Assembly: GCF_019703835.1 (NCBI RefSeq)
Contig: NZ_AP023055.1
Location: forward strand, 558,001-622,000
Length of the DNA stretch: 64,000 bases
Origin: Thaumasiovibrio subtropicus
Lineage (GTDB): Bacteria > Pseudomonadota > Gammaproteobacteria > Enterobacterales > Vibrionaceae
Reading direction: 5' to 3'
Below are positions 28,758 to 36,855 of the stretch, in pieces (within the stretch, counting starts at the first letter, position 1; each line of letters starts with the position of its first letter). The translations under genes and the position numbers were made by a program. The notes beneath the pieces were generated by a model. That model saw nothing but the letters and a program-made list of their open reading frames with translations, ran no database searches and was not told where the DNA came from.

Positions 28758-29013
28758 AATTTGTTTCTCCATTTCAGAAGTACACACCAAATGCTCGCAT
28801 GCACCAAACACCCAAATTAGAAACAGTTTGGTGTCAGATGATGTGCACTTTTGGAATGTTTTGGGATTTATTGAAGAGCTTGCGATTGCTCGTAGAAATG
28901 GAACGATTTGTTCCGTTTGAGTGGAGTATACCTATGGACTCCATATTTGAGTTGTAAGTTATTGATTTATAGTGAGTTGAAAATTGCTATTTTCCTGCCA
29001 GCATTACCTTCAG

Positions 29014-29394
29014 TTATTTCCGAGTAAGAACTTGCATTTCAACTGAAGAGAAACGAGTAAGGTGAAGAGCTTTCATGAAGTTGAATTTATCCGATAGCTC
29101 ATGAGCAACTAACATAGCAACTTCAGTGACATGCTTGTTATGGATTCTGATTCGGAATCTACCGTAATACTTGATGAACTCGAACAGAGCATATTTCAAT
29201 TGTTCAGTATCATTGATAGTCCAGTTGTATAGTGAAGATGCAGAAACAACAGCAAGTCTTTTACGTCGTCGTGAATCAACAACAGTGTTATAGATTGCTT
29301 CTAGTAAATTGACTGGTTTATCAAATTCAGATTTGATGCGATAACATTTCTGACGGACATAATCCCATTTTTCGAGTGAGAGTGAATCTGACAT
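29014..29394 (-). CDS. unrecognised 126-residue island protein
   Basis: Basic, mostly helical-looking protein (MSDSLSLEKWDYVRQKCYRIKSEF... VDSRRRKRLAVVSASSLYNWTINDTEQ). No motif known to me. It follows the structured 29447-29571 region on the same transcript direction. Confidence 0.55.
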   Translation of the reverse strand: MSDSLSLEKWDYVRQKCYRIKSEFDKPVNLLEAIYNTVVDSRRRKRLAVVSASSLYNWTINDTEQLKYALFEFIKYYGRFRIRIHNKHVTEVAMLVAHELSDKFNFMKALHLTRFSSVEMQVLTRK

Positions 29395-29446
29395 AGTGGT
29401 TCTCTTTGATGTGGGAGAGAGTGAGACTGATAGGATATTTACGTGA

Positions 29447-29571
29447 GTCCAGCCCGTTTACGGGTGGACGGAACGTCTTATAGCGTCCAAAGCAGTGATT
29501 GCGAAGTAGCACGAAGCAACTGCTTTGGTCACGTCAGTGAAGCGAAAGAAATACTCCCCATACAGGGGGTA
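29447..29571 (-). ncRNA. structured leader or small RNA candidate
   Basis: Three stem-loops in 125 bases of intergenic DNA: GTCC-A-GCCCG with CGGGT-GGAC (29447-29469); a perfect 10-bp stem CCAAAGCAGT / ACTGCTTTGG (29487-29528) whose loop can pair further through TTGC and GCAA; and CCCC-ATACA-GGGG (29557-29571). They lie between two leftward genes, so they would sit in the 5' leader of the 126-residue gene. No known RNA family matches by eye. Confidence 0.4.
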
Positions 29572-29610
29572 CTTTCCTTTACATTTAAATTTACATTTAT
29601 ATTTCAATTT

Positions 29611-30261
29611 TTAGTCTAAGTATTTATCAACAACAGCATCAATATCGATTTCAAACTTAGCAACTTTACTGTCTCCAGACTTAGCTGTTTCACTCTCAAT
29701 ATACTCGATATCAGACCCTGCACTAAAATCACCAATGGTAATGAAAATTCCTCTTGGGATTCCGTCGAGGTCACAAATAATTGTGTTGAAACAATCTTTC
29801 AGGCGATATTGGCTTAATGTTGAAGACTTATGAGAGTGAGCAACAGGTATGCCAGACTGGAAAGTAACTTTCTCAATAGAAATGTTGTGCTCAGATAGCC
29901 ACTCTTTTATTTGGGTCATATGGTATACATAGGCTCGAATATTATATTTTTTGCCAGTGTTGTATACGCCAATTAACTGCCGACGAAAGGCTTTGCTTTT
30001 ATCGTTTACCGTGTAGGTGGTTATGCTACCTAATTCGTTGTTAACTTTACCATCAGGAGTAACACTCAGATTAAGTTTCACTTTTAGAGATTTATTTGGC
30101 TTCTGAAAGAACAGCCCACCAAGATATGTAAATGAGAGCATATTTATACGGCTTATATCCAAGCAATCAGCATATCTAAATGCACCTGACTGTTTGTGCA
30201 AATACGGTTTAGATATTATTGGCAGTTCATCGTGCATGTATTCTTCAGGTTTGATAAGCAT
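29611..30261 (-). CDS. unrecognised 216-residue island protein
   Basis: Starts MLIKPEEYMHDELPIISKPYLHK with AAGGAG eight bases upstream. Contains KLNLSVTPDGKVNNELGSITTYTVNDKSKAFRRQLIGVYN and a DLDGIPRGIFITIGDF segment; the C-terminal 30 residues are acidic. No family recognised. Upstream in-frame codons reach 30297 without a ribosome-binding site. Confidence 0.6.
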   Translation of the reverse strand: MLIKPEEYMHDELPIISKPYLHKQSGAFRYADCLDISRINMLSFTYLGGLFFQKPNKSLKVKLNLSVTPDGKVNNELGSITTYTVNDKSKAFRRQLIGVYNTGKKYNIRAYVYHMTQIKEWLSEHNISIEKVTFQSGIPVAHSHKSSTLSQYRLKDCFNTIICDLDGIPRGIFITIGDFSAGSDIEYIESETAKSGDSKVAKFEIDIDAVVDKYLD

Positions 30262-30374
30262 TGATTTGCTCCTTTTCAATAAATACAGGACGCTCACCGC
30301 TTAAAAGGTACGGTTGCCCTAGTGACGAGTGTTTGAACCTGTATGAGATGATTTGAGGCTAAATACAGGGAGTA

Positions 30375-30548
30375 TTAGCCGTTTGAAGTTGTTCGAGCGG
30401 TGCGGTAGTTGAGGATAAACTCTCGACGGATAGCGATTAACTTATGCTTGGAGATATTACTGCGTAGGTTCAGTTTCGTGCGTTTCCTACGCCAAGCAGA
30501 TTTCTCAGCCTCGTTAAGTGTCCCAACAACCATATCCATTGCAGCCAT
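30375..30548 (-). CDS. 57-residue basic island protein
   Basis: MAAMDMVVGTLNEAEKSAWR followed by a strongly basic stretch (RKRTKLNLRSNISKHKLIAIRRE). A good ribosome-binding site (AAGGAG, seven bases before ATG) supports translation. Positive charge suggests nucleic-acid contact; nothing more can be said. Confidence 0.5.
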   Translation of the reverse strand: MAAMDMVVGTLNEAEKSAWRRKRTKLNLRSNISKHKLIAIRREFILNYRTARTTSNG

Positions 30549-30694
30549 AATGATGCTCCTTGGAAATGTTAATGTTAGTTGCGGAGGGTCTTCCCTCCCT
30601 TATAGGGCGTGTAATCGGCAAGCCTTATGTCACGGGGAACACAGGAAACAGGGGAAATATGGTGAGGCGACCCTTTGGTCGAGCTAAAAAGAAA

Positions 30695-30722
30695 GCCCCA
30701 GATACCATGAGGCGTCTGGGGC
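30695..30722 (-). terminator. intrinsic terminator inside the unknown-gene region
   Basis: GCCCCAGA pairs with TCTGGGGC around a 12-base loop. On the minus strand it is followed by TTTCTTTTT. It directly follows the stop of the 30724-31194 gene and divides the leftward genes into two transcripts. Confidence 0.8.
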
Positions 30723-30723
30723 A

Positions 30724-31194
30724 TTAATTAGATAGTAGTTCTCGGTCTTCAATATATCGTCGCAGTTGAGGGTAAGACCTCCAAACATGCCGTACAACAC
30801 GATTTGTTTGGGTGTCTCGAAGAAGTTTCTTTCGTGCCCATCGGTTATAGTTACTCCCACTGGACTGTGCTAACTCTTCGATACTATAGAAAGCGGTATT
30901 AAACAGCCATCGATAGTAATAATCTTTACTCCTGAACACCTCAAAGCTCATCTTTCGAAAATAGCGTTTATCATTACCATATTTCAGCCAGAATTTAAGC
31001 CTTTGTTGGTTCAACTTTTCTCTTGCGATAACTTCCAACCAAGCAAAACTGTAATAGGGTAGAGACAATCCTTCGTCTCGATCTCCTAAGTCTAGGAAGC
31101 TGATGAATTCGCCCGTATCAGCATCGAAAACTGTTTTACGGTTTTCGCTATAGCTACAGACAATCTCACCTGTTTCGAGATCAACCAAACTCAC
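30724..31194 (-). CDS. unrecognised island protein, last gene of a four-gene operon
   Basis: About 156 residues. It opens with DLETGEIVCSYSEN and DADTGEFISFLDLGDRD, two short repeats of the kind D-x-x-T-G-E. A basic, aromatic-rich half follows (KYGNDKRYFRKMSFEVFRSKDYYYRWLFNTAFYSIEELAQSSG). A GTG start at 31194 with GAAGAGAG upstream gives a 14-base overlap with the previous gene; a TTG at 31224 would extend it by ten residues. No known family. Confidence 0.55.
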   Translation of the reverse strand: MSLVDLETGEIVCSYSENRKTVFDADTGEFISFLDLGDRDEGLSLPYYSFAWLEVIAREKLNQQRLKFWLKYGNDKRYFRKMSFEVFRSKDYYYRWLFNTAFYSIEELAQSSGSNYNRWARKKLLRDTQTNRVVRHVWRSYPQLRRYIEDRELLSN

Positions 31195-31651
31195 GGAAGA
31201 TGCTCTCTTCAGAAGCAGTGACAAACTGAGGTTTAATACTACTTACCTTCAGTTTTTCATACTCCTGTACGATTACAGCAAGCACATTTGTGAGTACATC
31301 GCTGGCTTTTACATCAGGGAAGTCATAACCCTTAATCGTGGTTCCCATATTCTTAGTGACTTCAAGGTCATATTTCTCAAGTACACTAATCAATACAGGA
31401 TCATTTAATGCTCGACTAAACAACGAAATACGAGGGTTAGAACCACAACGGCTTTGATACCCTTTTGATGCTAATACAATAGCCAACGGTGCAGTCTGAC
31501 CAGGAATGGTAAACATTTTATCTTTCTCAACTAAGCCGAGAGATAATAGTTCATTGCGCCATACATAGTCAGGCTTATCAAAGTTTGCCTTATTAGATGA
31601 CAAACTATCTATCACGTCGGTGATACTTACTGTTACATTTTCAATATTCAT
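31181..31651 (-). CDS. unrecognised island protein
   Basis: 156 residues from MNIENVTVSITDVIDSLSSNK, with GAGGT seven bases upstream. Contains RNELLSLGLVEKDKMFTIPGQTAPLAIVLASKGYQSRCGSNPRISLFSRAL, which could be a small helical DNA-binding fold. Nine bases follow the preceding gene's stop, so it belongs to the same operon. Confidence 0.55.
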   Translation of the reverse strand: MNIENVTVSITDVIDSLSSNKANFDKPDYVWRNELLSLGLVEKDKMFTIPGQTAPLAIVLASKGYQSRCGSNPRISLFSRALNDPVLISVLEKYDLEVTKNMGTTIKGYDFPDVKASDVLTNVLAVIVQEYEKLKVSSIKPQFVTASEESIFREFG

Positions 31652-31659
31652 AGTTGACC

Positions 31660-31857
31660 TCACAGAGAAAGATTAATGTCTTCGATTTCAGGCATCTGAT
31701 CCCGATGAAAAGGGATAGATGAACGAATTGACCCATTTACTTCAACGACAATGTCATCCCATTCACTTTCACAAACGGTGCAACGACTGAACGCTGAAAT
31801 AAAGCCTTTCTCTGAGTAGCGAGTAATGAACGCAGAGCTATTATAGATACTGTTCAT
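31660..31857 (-). CDS. 65-residue island protein
   Basis: MNSIYNSSAFITRYSEKGFI, then SRCTVCESEWDDIVVEVNGS. Only one CxxC pair is present, so zinc binding would need a partner. Its ATG overlaps the preceding gene's stop (ATGA-type), indicating coupled translation. Confidence 0.55.
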   Translation of the reverse strand: MNSIYNSSAFITRYSEKGFISAFSRCTVCESEWDDIVVEVNGSIRSSIPFHRDQMPEIEDINLSL

Positions 31858-32393
31858 TATTCGCCACCTTTCGCACTTAATGCTGACAATGTAGCGTGTG
31901 AATTAGCAGAATCCCATTCACTAAACGATTCGAATTTTGGTTTCCCATAAATCGTTTCGCCAATACACGTTAGCAATCCGAAATAGATTTCGGAGAGGTA
32001 CGTCTTTCGCTTCCATATTGAAGGCTTAGTGCCTTGCTCACCTTTTAACTGCCTATATGCCTGAAGCAGCAGGTGAGTATCCATTGACTTATCAAATGCA
32101 CTGATAATGCTCGGTGAGTTGATTATTTCAACTTTCCTATCGCCTATATAGTAAATATCGAACGTTTTCTTCTTACTAGAAGAAAGAGCTAGCAAATAAC
32201 GATATCCACCAGTGCTATAAGTCAAACAAACCGAGTTTGCCATTTGACCATCGATACAGTACTTAACATATCGTTTCTTACTGTACTCAAGTTCATTCCA
32301 GAACGTTATGGTACGTGTGGCAATCGGTTTGCGTTGCATCATTACCGTCGTAATATCTTCGACAGAAAGATCTACAGTATTAAAGTTAATCAT
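31857..32393 (-). CDS. unrecognised 178-residue island protein, first gene of the operon
   Basis: MINFNTVDLSVEDITTVMMQ, then basic and beta-rich segments (YSKKRYVKYCIDGQMANSVCLTYSTGGYRYLLALSSSKKKTFDIYYIGDRKVEIIN). GAGGAG precedes the ATG. It is divergent from the TetR-type regulator across a 218-base gap holding a candidate operator, so that regulator may control the operon. Confidence 0.6.
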   Translation of the reverse strand: MINFNTVDLSVEDITTVMMQRKPIATRTITFWNELEYSKKRYVKYCIDGQMANSVCLTYSTGGYRYLLALSSSKKKTFDIYYIGDRKVEIINSPSIISAFDKSMDTHLLLQAYRQLKGEQGTKPSIWKRKTYLSEIYFGLLTCIGETIYGKPKFESFSEWDSANSHATLSALSAKGGE

Positions 32394-32478
32394 AGTATCT
32401 CCTCATTTTTAGATTCCCACCAAGACCAGAATCAGCCTCGATGTTCAGCAGTGTGCTGAGGAGATGCTTGCAATATAG

Positions 32479-32518
32479 CGTCCCGAGAACGCAATGTCAA
32501 CAATGAGTTCTCAGGACG
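32479..32518. promoter_or_regulatory. candidate operator between the unknown operon and tetR-like gene
   Basis: Inverted repeat CGTCCCGAGAAC ... GTTCTCAGGACG: 12-base arms with one mismatch and a 16-base spacer, in the divergent intergenic region. The symmetry and place are those of a dimeric repressor site. Confidence 0.55.
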
Positions 32519-32611
32519 TAAAAATTGAGCATAATAACTGAATTTACAGAGGGTGATGTAAGTGACTAATACATATGTAGAATGCTAAAATGGCTATAGA
32601 AGGAGTTTGCT

Positions 32612-33082
32612 ATGGCAAAAATTAGTGCAGAACAACGAGCTGCAAACAAAGCTCAGTTTGATGAAGTAATAGTTCAGATGTTTTGGGAAAGTGGTTGGGA
32701 TTCGATAACACTTAACAACGTGAGTGATCGACTAGGTATTCGTAAGTCTACTGTTCAGAATTATTACCCAAACAAGAAAGATTTTGGAGAGGCTCTAAAA
32801 GGAAAAGTCCTGCCTGTAGTACTTGATTGCCTCGATTTAACCAGTTCAGAAGAATTTAAGATCTCGTGGGAGATCGCAATGAAAACAGACCAGCGCTTTC
32901 GTAGGGTTGTTCATTTATTAGTGTCTAACGCTACATCAGAGGCTACATCAGTACTTACTGTTGGTGGAGTGGTTCGTTTGAGGCATTTACTGGCTGATAA
33001 ATGGGCAAGTGATAAGGTTGCAAACGATACAATTAACTGGGTGTTGGGGTTGTCAGTAATCTCCTTAGCAGAAAAAACTTAG
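32612..33082 (+). CDS. TetR-family transcriptional regulator
   Basis: 156 residues. The N-terminal TetR helix-turn-helix is clear: FWESGWDSITLNNVSDRLGIRKSTVQNYYPNKKDFGEALKG (the YYPNK motif). The ligand-binding half is short. AAGGAG precedes the ATG. It is divergent from the unknown leftward operon, its probable target, and ends four bases into the glycosylase gene's 3' end. Confidence 0.8.
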   Translation: MAKISAEQRAANKAQFDEVIVQMFWESGWDSITLNNVSDRLGIRKSTVQNYYPNKKDFGEALKGKVLPVVLDCLDLTSSEEFKISWEIAMKTDQRFRRVVHLLVSNATSEATSVLTVGGVVRLRHLLADKWASDKVANDTINWVLGLSVISLAEKT

Positions 33083-33663
33083 TTAGTTATTATCTTGGCA
33101 TCGATCATTTGCCAAAGATAAAGCGCTAGGTGCGATCTGTAAGGTGATGCTAGTTCGGGATTTATTTTAATGCCTTGAGCTTCTAGTAGGGATAATGCCC
33201 TTTGTATAGTTCCGTCTTTATATGGGAAAACATCGTGATTACCGAAGTGGAATATGGCTAACATTGAAGCTGTCCACTCGCCAATACCCCAAAATTTATT
33301 AATGACGTTTTGCAGTTCAATGTACGATAGTGTCCTCCAGCTCTCGAAGTAATCAGGTTCTATAGTCTCTCGCTCAATTAATAATAGGATTGATTTGGCT
33401 TTCCTTTTCGATACACCGCACGAAGTAAAATCTTCTTCTTTCAAAAAGCCGAGTTGACCAACAACCTGTATACGGCTTTCTACACGGTTGAAGATTGTTT
33501 CGGCAGCTTTTCTTGAAAGCATTTGTCCTATTACAGTTTGGATCAAAATAGTTAACACCTTATCATCACTAGGTTTTTTCTCTTCAATGACATCGCATTT
33601 TTGTATATGCTCGGCTAGAGCAGGATAAGTACACATCAAGTGTTTACGAATTATTTCAGACAT
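33079..33663 (-). CDS. HhH-GPD DNA glycosylase, AlkA-like
   Basis: About 194 residues with the helix-hairpin-helix plus GPD segment FWGIGEWTASMLAIFHFGNHDVFPYKDGTIQRAL. The aspartate of YKDGTI falls where the catalytic Asp of AlkA lies, and the closing SPYRSHLALYLWQMID also matches AlkA (KPWRSYALLHIWY). It should excise damaged or mismatched bases. The start is uncertain: ATG codons at 33663, 33678 and 33705 are in frame. The later two would overlap the divergent restriction-enzyme gene that begins at 33677. The pairing resembles repair genes kept beside modification methylases. Confidence 0.8.
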   Translation of the reverse strand: MSEIIRKHLMCTYPALAEHIQKCDVIEEKKPSDDKVLTILIQTVIGQMLSRKAAETIFNRVESRIQVVGQLGFLKEEDFTSCGVSKRKAKSILLLIERETIEPDYFESWRTLSYIELQNVINKFWGIGEWTASMLAIFHFGNHDVFPYKDGTIQRALSLLEAQGIKINPELASPYRSHLALYLWQMIDAKIITN

Positions 33664-33676
33664 ACAAGAGGTATCC

Positions 33677-34570
33677 ATGTCAGTTGAGCTATCATTTTTT
33701 CGCACTATAACAGACCCTCACTCGGTTACTACAGCAATTAACTCTGGTCGCACGTTCCCTGAGTTTATGGATCAGCGAGTTGAAACATACAAACCACAAA
33801 TCGATTTGTTTGCAGAACTGGTTAATTCAAGTGAGTCGTCAGCGGAGCTACTAGAGAAAATTAGAACGCCAAAAGCGTTCGACAAAGACACTCGTATGTC
33901 ACTGCTAAAACTGTTTCGTCGTTGTGTAAGTCCTGTGTGTGATACAGAAGCTACTAAGAAAATCACCAAAACACCTACATCCGTTTTTGTAGATAATTAT
34001 GGATACACATTTAAAGCCATTGACACTCTGAAAGGTCAGTTCTCTGACATTTCAGATGATAAGTATGCTGCGCTAAGTGCTTTGTTGGGCGAGTATGATA
34101 GCCGAGGAGAGCAAGGTTATATTCTGACAGATATGTTCTTTAACTGGGTTGAAGAGCAATTTGATGGGAAGTTAACCATTGAAGGTCCACGGGGAGCAGG
34201 TAAAGATATTCAGTTAAATGAAATCTTCACAGATTTTGACAGTGATTACCCGTGTGATTTTGTGATTAAAGATGCCGACTCAAAAGCAGTTTTAGCAGTT
34301 GGTTTTGCTCGCTATGACAGTACTCGTGGTGGTTCGCAGTCTGATGACCGTACAGGCGGTAATAATGACAAAGTAAACAAGGCTGAGGCATATTGTGCTC
34401 GTTCTGGTAATAACTTTAAGATTATTTTCTTAGCTGATGGTCCAGGTCTTGTTCATGGTGATACTTGGGAAGAAACATGCAGTTTAGATGGTCGTTGGGG
34501 AGGTAATGTTAGAGTAAGTACACTCAAAACTGCTGAAGATAGACTAACTTCTGAGTGGTTGAATTCCTAA
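33677..34570 (+). CDS. probable type II restriction endonuclease
   Basis: 297 residues. The C-terminal half contains a PD-(D/E)xK-like run: GPRGAGKDIQLNEIF, then YPCDFVIKDADSKAVLAVGFARYDSTRGGSQSDDRTGGNNDKV, with acidic residues placed before a hydrophobic strand. No named enzyme is recognised; the call rests on this pattern and on the convergent methyltransferase gene 47 bases away. AGAGGT precedes the ATG. If correct it cuts unmethylated DNA at the sequence modified by the neighbour. Confidence 0.65.
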   Translation: MSVELSFFRTITDPHSVTTAINSGRTFPEFMDQRVETYKPQIDLFAELVNSSESSAELLEKIRTPKAFDKDTRMSLLKLFRRCVSPVCDTEATKKITKTPTSVFVDNYGYTFKAIDTLKGQFSDISDDKYAALSALLGEYDSRGEQGYILTDMFFNWVEEQFDGKLTIEGPRGAGKDIQLNEIFTDFDSDYPCDFVIKDADSKAVLAVGFARYDSTRGGSQSDDRTGGNNDKVNKAEAYCARSGNNFKIIFLADGPGLVHGDTWEETCSLDGRWGGNVRVSTLKTAEDRLTSEWLNS

Positions 34571-34582
34571 TTAGAAAATAGA

Positions 34583-34609
34583 TGAGGCAAGGATTAGCTC
34601 CTTGCCTCA
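34583..34609. terminator. bidirectional terminator between restriction and methylase genes
   Basis: TGAGGCAAGGA pairs with TCCTTGCCTCA around a five-base loop, flanked by A- and T-rich bases, in the 47-base gap between two convergent genes. Confidence 0.8.
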
Positions 34610-34617
34610 CGTATAAA

Positions 34618-35949
34618 TTAAATTTTGGCTATTTCTTGAACTAGATCTTGATAGTGTTCATAAACATCTGCGTCGACCACTAGATTAAAGCCAATTTCTA
34701 CCTTGTTTTCATCAGTTCCAAGCGGTAGCTCATTTTGTTTGGAAGACTTATTACTATTAACGTAGTCACCCATCCTCTCTAAGCCATGCTTCATACGTTT
34801 GACACTTGCATGAGCAGCAGTAAATGACTGATCAATACCTAACCAATGACGATTCAGATCCCTCGCCGCATGTATGGTAGTACCTGAACCGCAGAATGGA
34901 TCTAGTACGATGTCACCCTCATTGGTTGAAGCTTCTACAATCATCTTAAGCATATCTAGGTTCTTTTCCGTAGGATAGCCAGTGATCATCTTACTTTGGT
35001 GATGTGCATCTCTATACTGATCCCAGAGGTCAGTAATTGGAACTTTCTTGTTCTCCTCGAGATATACTTTCCTGCGTGGATTACCAGTTTTAGACCAGTG
35101 CATTTCACCGTTCTGATCAAATTCTTCTAGTCTTGATGGCTTGAACTGCCAGTGTTTGCCCGGAGGCGGCATCATTCCTCGCCATTCCATACCCGTTTCA
35201 CCATTTCGGACTCCGGGAGCATGAATTGGAACTAACTTGTAACGACCACGCTCGTCCTGTTTAGGATATTCTTTTTCAATCCACTCTTTAGGAGCGGGCA
35301 CTCCTGGTTGATTAAACAGCCACTTACTTGATTTACTGTAAAAAAGAACATAATCATGCAGGTTAGGGTACTGTTTGCGAGTAGAGTTTTTCGAACTACA
35401 TTTTCTGCGTGTAATTAGGTTTCGGAAGTTATCTGGTCCAAATACCTCATCCATGATCACTTTAAGATGGAACAACATTTGATGACCAATGTGAACATAG
35501 ATCGTTCCGTCACTAGCCATCAGCTCACGCATGAGAATTAAACGTCTACGCATCATTTCTACCCATGATGCTGTACCATAAATATCTTTATAGGCGTGTT
35601 CTAGGCTACGTGATTGAAACTCCATTCCTGTACCATATGGGGGATCAAGATAGATCAATTTGACCTTGCCCTTATAGTTCTCTGTTAGCTTATTCAGACC
35701 GTAGAAGTTGTCAGCCAGAACGAAACTATCAAGTGGAATAGACTCGGTAGCTTTTGGTTCAGAGCTTCCATTAAATATCAGATAGTTATGGTTGATTGTT
35801 TTTAGAATGTCTTCTTCACTAACTTTGTTAGCATATTGCAGGGAAATTGGTGCTGAACTATCAGGAAGATCCCAAGGTTCTGATTTAATACCACCTGCAA
35901 GCAAAGCGTCTTCGCTTAGCTTTTCTTTACCTAGGACTCCTGTTGCCAT
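34618..35949 (-). CDS. beta-class DNA methyltransferase (N6-adenine or N4-cytosine)
   Basis: 443 residues with motif IV LIYLDPPYGTG near residue 98 and, towards the C terminus, motif I DIVLDPFCGSGTTIHAARDLNRHWLGID near residue 355, an order that marks the beta class. A target-recognition stretch lies between. DPPY favours N6-adenine methylation, but N4-cytosine is not excluded. It is convergent with the restriction gene, so the two form a type II system that also stabilises the island by post-segregational killing. Confidence 0.9.
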   Translation of the reverse strand: MATGVLGKEKLSEDALLAGGIKSEPWDLPDSSAPISLQYANKVSEEDILKTINHNYLIFNGSSEPKATESIPLDSFVLADNFYGLNKLTENYKGKVKLIYLDPPYGTGMEFQSRSLEHAYKDIYGTASWVEMMRRRLILMRELMASDGTIYVHIGHQMLFHLKVIMDEVFGPDNFRNLITRRKCSSKNSTRKQYPNLHDYVLFYSKSSKWLFNQPGVPAPKEWIEKEYPKQDERGRYKLVPIHAPGVRNGETGMEWRGMMPPPGKHWQFKPSRLEEFDQNGEMHWSKTGNPRRKVYLEENKKVPITDLWDQYRDAHHQSKMITGYPTEKNLDMLKMIVEASTNEGDIVLDPFCGSGTTIHAARDLNRHWLGIDQSFTAAHASVKRMKHGLERMGDYVNSNKSSKQNELPLGTDENKVEIGFNLVVDADVYEHYQDLVQEIAKI

Positions 35950-36171
35950 AGCTTACGTTATTACCCTTTATTTTAGAATTGAGGGATGAAGTATACTATG
36001 TAGATTAGATTTAATAAACCAAAAATGCTGTATTTATATACAGTCTTTTAGTGTTTTTGCTCAGTGATTATTTATGTTGTTTACGTAAAGTCGGTATTTG
36101 AAGCCACTTGTGGTTAAGATCGTCTAAAGTCTGTATTATCGCACTTATTTGTAGTTTTTGAGAAACATATC

Positions 36172-36450
36172 ATGGCACAAACAGCCCACGCACTTCACAT
36201 CTTAGTGAAGCATAAAGAACAAGCTGAAGAGATAATGAAGCAGCTTAAACAAGGTAAGAAGTTCGCTGACCTTGCACGTAAGCACTCTACATGCCCATCA
36301 GGCAAAAAGGGTGGAGATTTAGGAGAGTTTCGTAAAGGGCAGATGGTTCCTCAATTTGATCGAGCGGTCTTTCAAGGCGAGACAATTACTCCTCAATTAG
36401 TGAAAACCAAGTTCGGTTGGCACATTGTAAAGACTCTTTGGAGAACCTGA
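36172..36450 (+). CDS. ppiC: peptidyl-prolyl isomerase PpiC, complete copy carried by the island
   Basis: 92 residues, full parvulin domain from [25 protein letters not shown] to VKTKFGWHIVKTLWRT. It is clearly diverged from the native gene (for example GKKFADLARKHS against [12 protein letters not shown]), so it is not a recent duplication. It has its own upstream region and stop codon and ends 37 bases before the right junction. It should supply the isomerase lost when the island broke the native gene. Confidence 0.93.
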   Translation: MAQTAHALHILVKHKEQAEEIMKQLKQGKKFADLARKHSTCPSGKKGGDLGEFRKGQMVPQFDRAVFQGETITPQLVKTKFGWHIVKTLWRT

Positions 36451-36486
36451 TTTCAAGGCAGCGCTTGCGTTATATAGCATACCCGC

Positions 36487-36491
36487 TTTGA
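36487..36491. other. right island junction (attR core)
   Basis: TTTGA, followed by the native ppiC 3' end. Pairs with the left junction at 22844-22848. Confidence 0.7.
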
Positions 36492-36582
36492 TAAAGCTTG
36501 TTTCAGTGGTGAAGTCCTGAAACCGCAACTTGTCAAAACCAAGTTTGGTTGGCATATCGTGAAGGTACTTTACCGAACATAA
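36492..36582 (+). pseudogene. ppiC: native ppiC, severed 3' end
   Basis: Encodes the PpiC tail DKACFSGEVLKPQLVKTKFG and on through WHIVKVLYRT to a TAA stop. Placed after codon 62 of the 22661 fragment it completes a 92-residue PpiC with no gap or overlap. No start codon of its own. Confidence 0.9.
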
Positions 36583-36637
36583 ACCGCGCGCTTTCCTATT
36601 GTTGGCTTCCTGCCAAAGTGCTCATAATAGTAGACAT

Positions 36638-36665
36638 CATGGTAGGGGCTTCTTCACCTACCATG
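36638..36665. other. hairpin downstream of ppiC
   Basis: CATGGTAGG pairs with CCTACCATG around a ten-base loop. There is no T-run, so it may be a transcript 3' stabiliser or a terminator that depends on other factors. Confidence 0.45.
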
Positions 36666-36855
36666 ACTTACTCCACACACTTCCAAAAATCTTCATTTTA
36701 ACAATAGGTTACCTCTGCGTGTTGATTCACAATGTTTGCCCAATGCGTGTATGAACGCATAACAATCTTTGCTATGGTCAGCACTCTTGTTTATCGCCAT
36801 TGGAGCCTTGCCCCATCGCGAGGGCGGTAGCGTGCGGTTTTGTGGTCTTCTCCCG

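Larger units (their letters stand above)
22849..36491. mobile_element. ppiC-targeting genomic island with restriction-modification genes
   Basis: About 13.6 kb, visibly AT-richer than both flanks. It begins with a large serine recombinase gene reading inward and ends with a full replacement ppiC. Between them lie a second serine recombinase, an IS30 insertion, eight unknown genes, a TetR-type regulator, a DNA glycosylase, a restriction enzyme candidate and a methyltransferase. The split native ppiC at the two ends proves insertion. No conjugation or phage structural genes are seen. Confidence 0.88.

Noticed and set aside
36172..36450. Second ppiC as an ordinary gene duplication
   Set aside because: It lies inside the island boundaries, is well diverged from the native copy, and the native gene is split by the same island.
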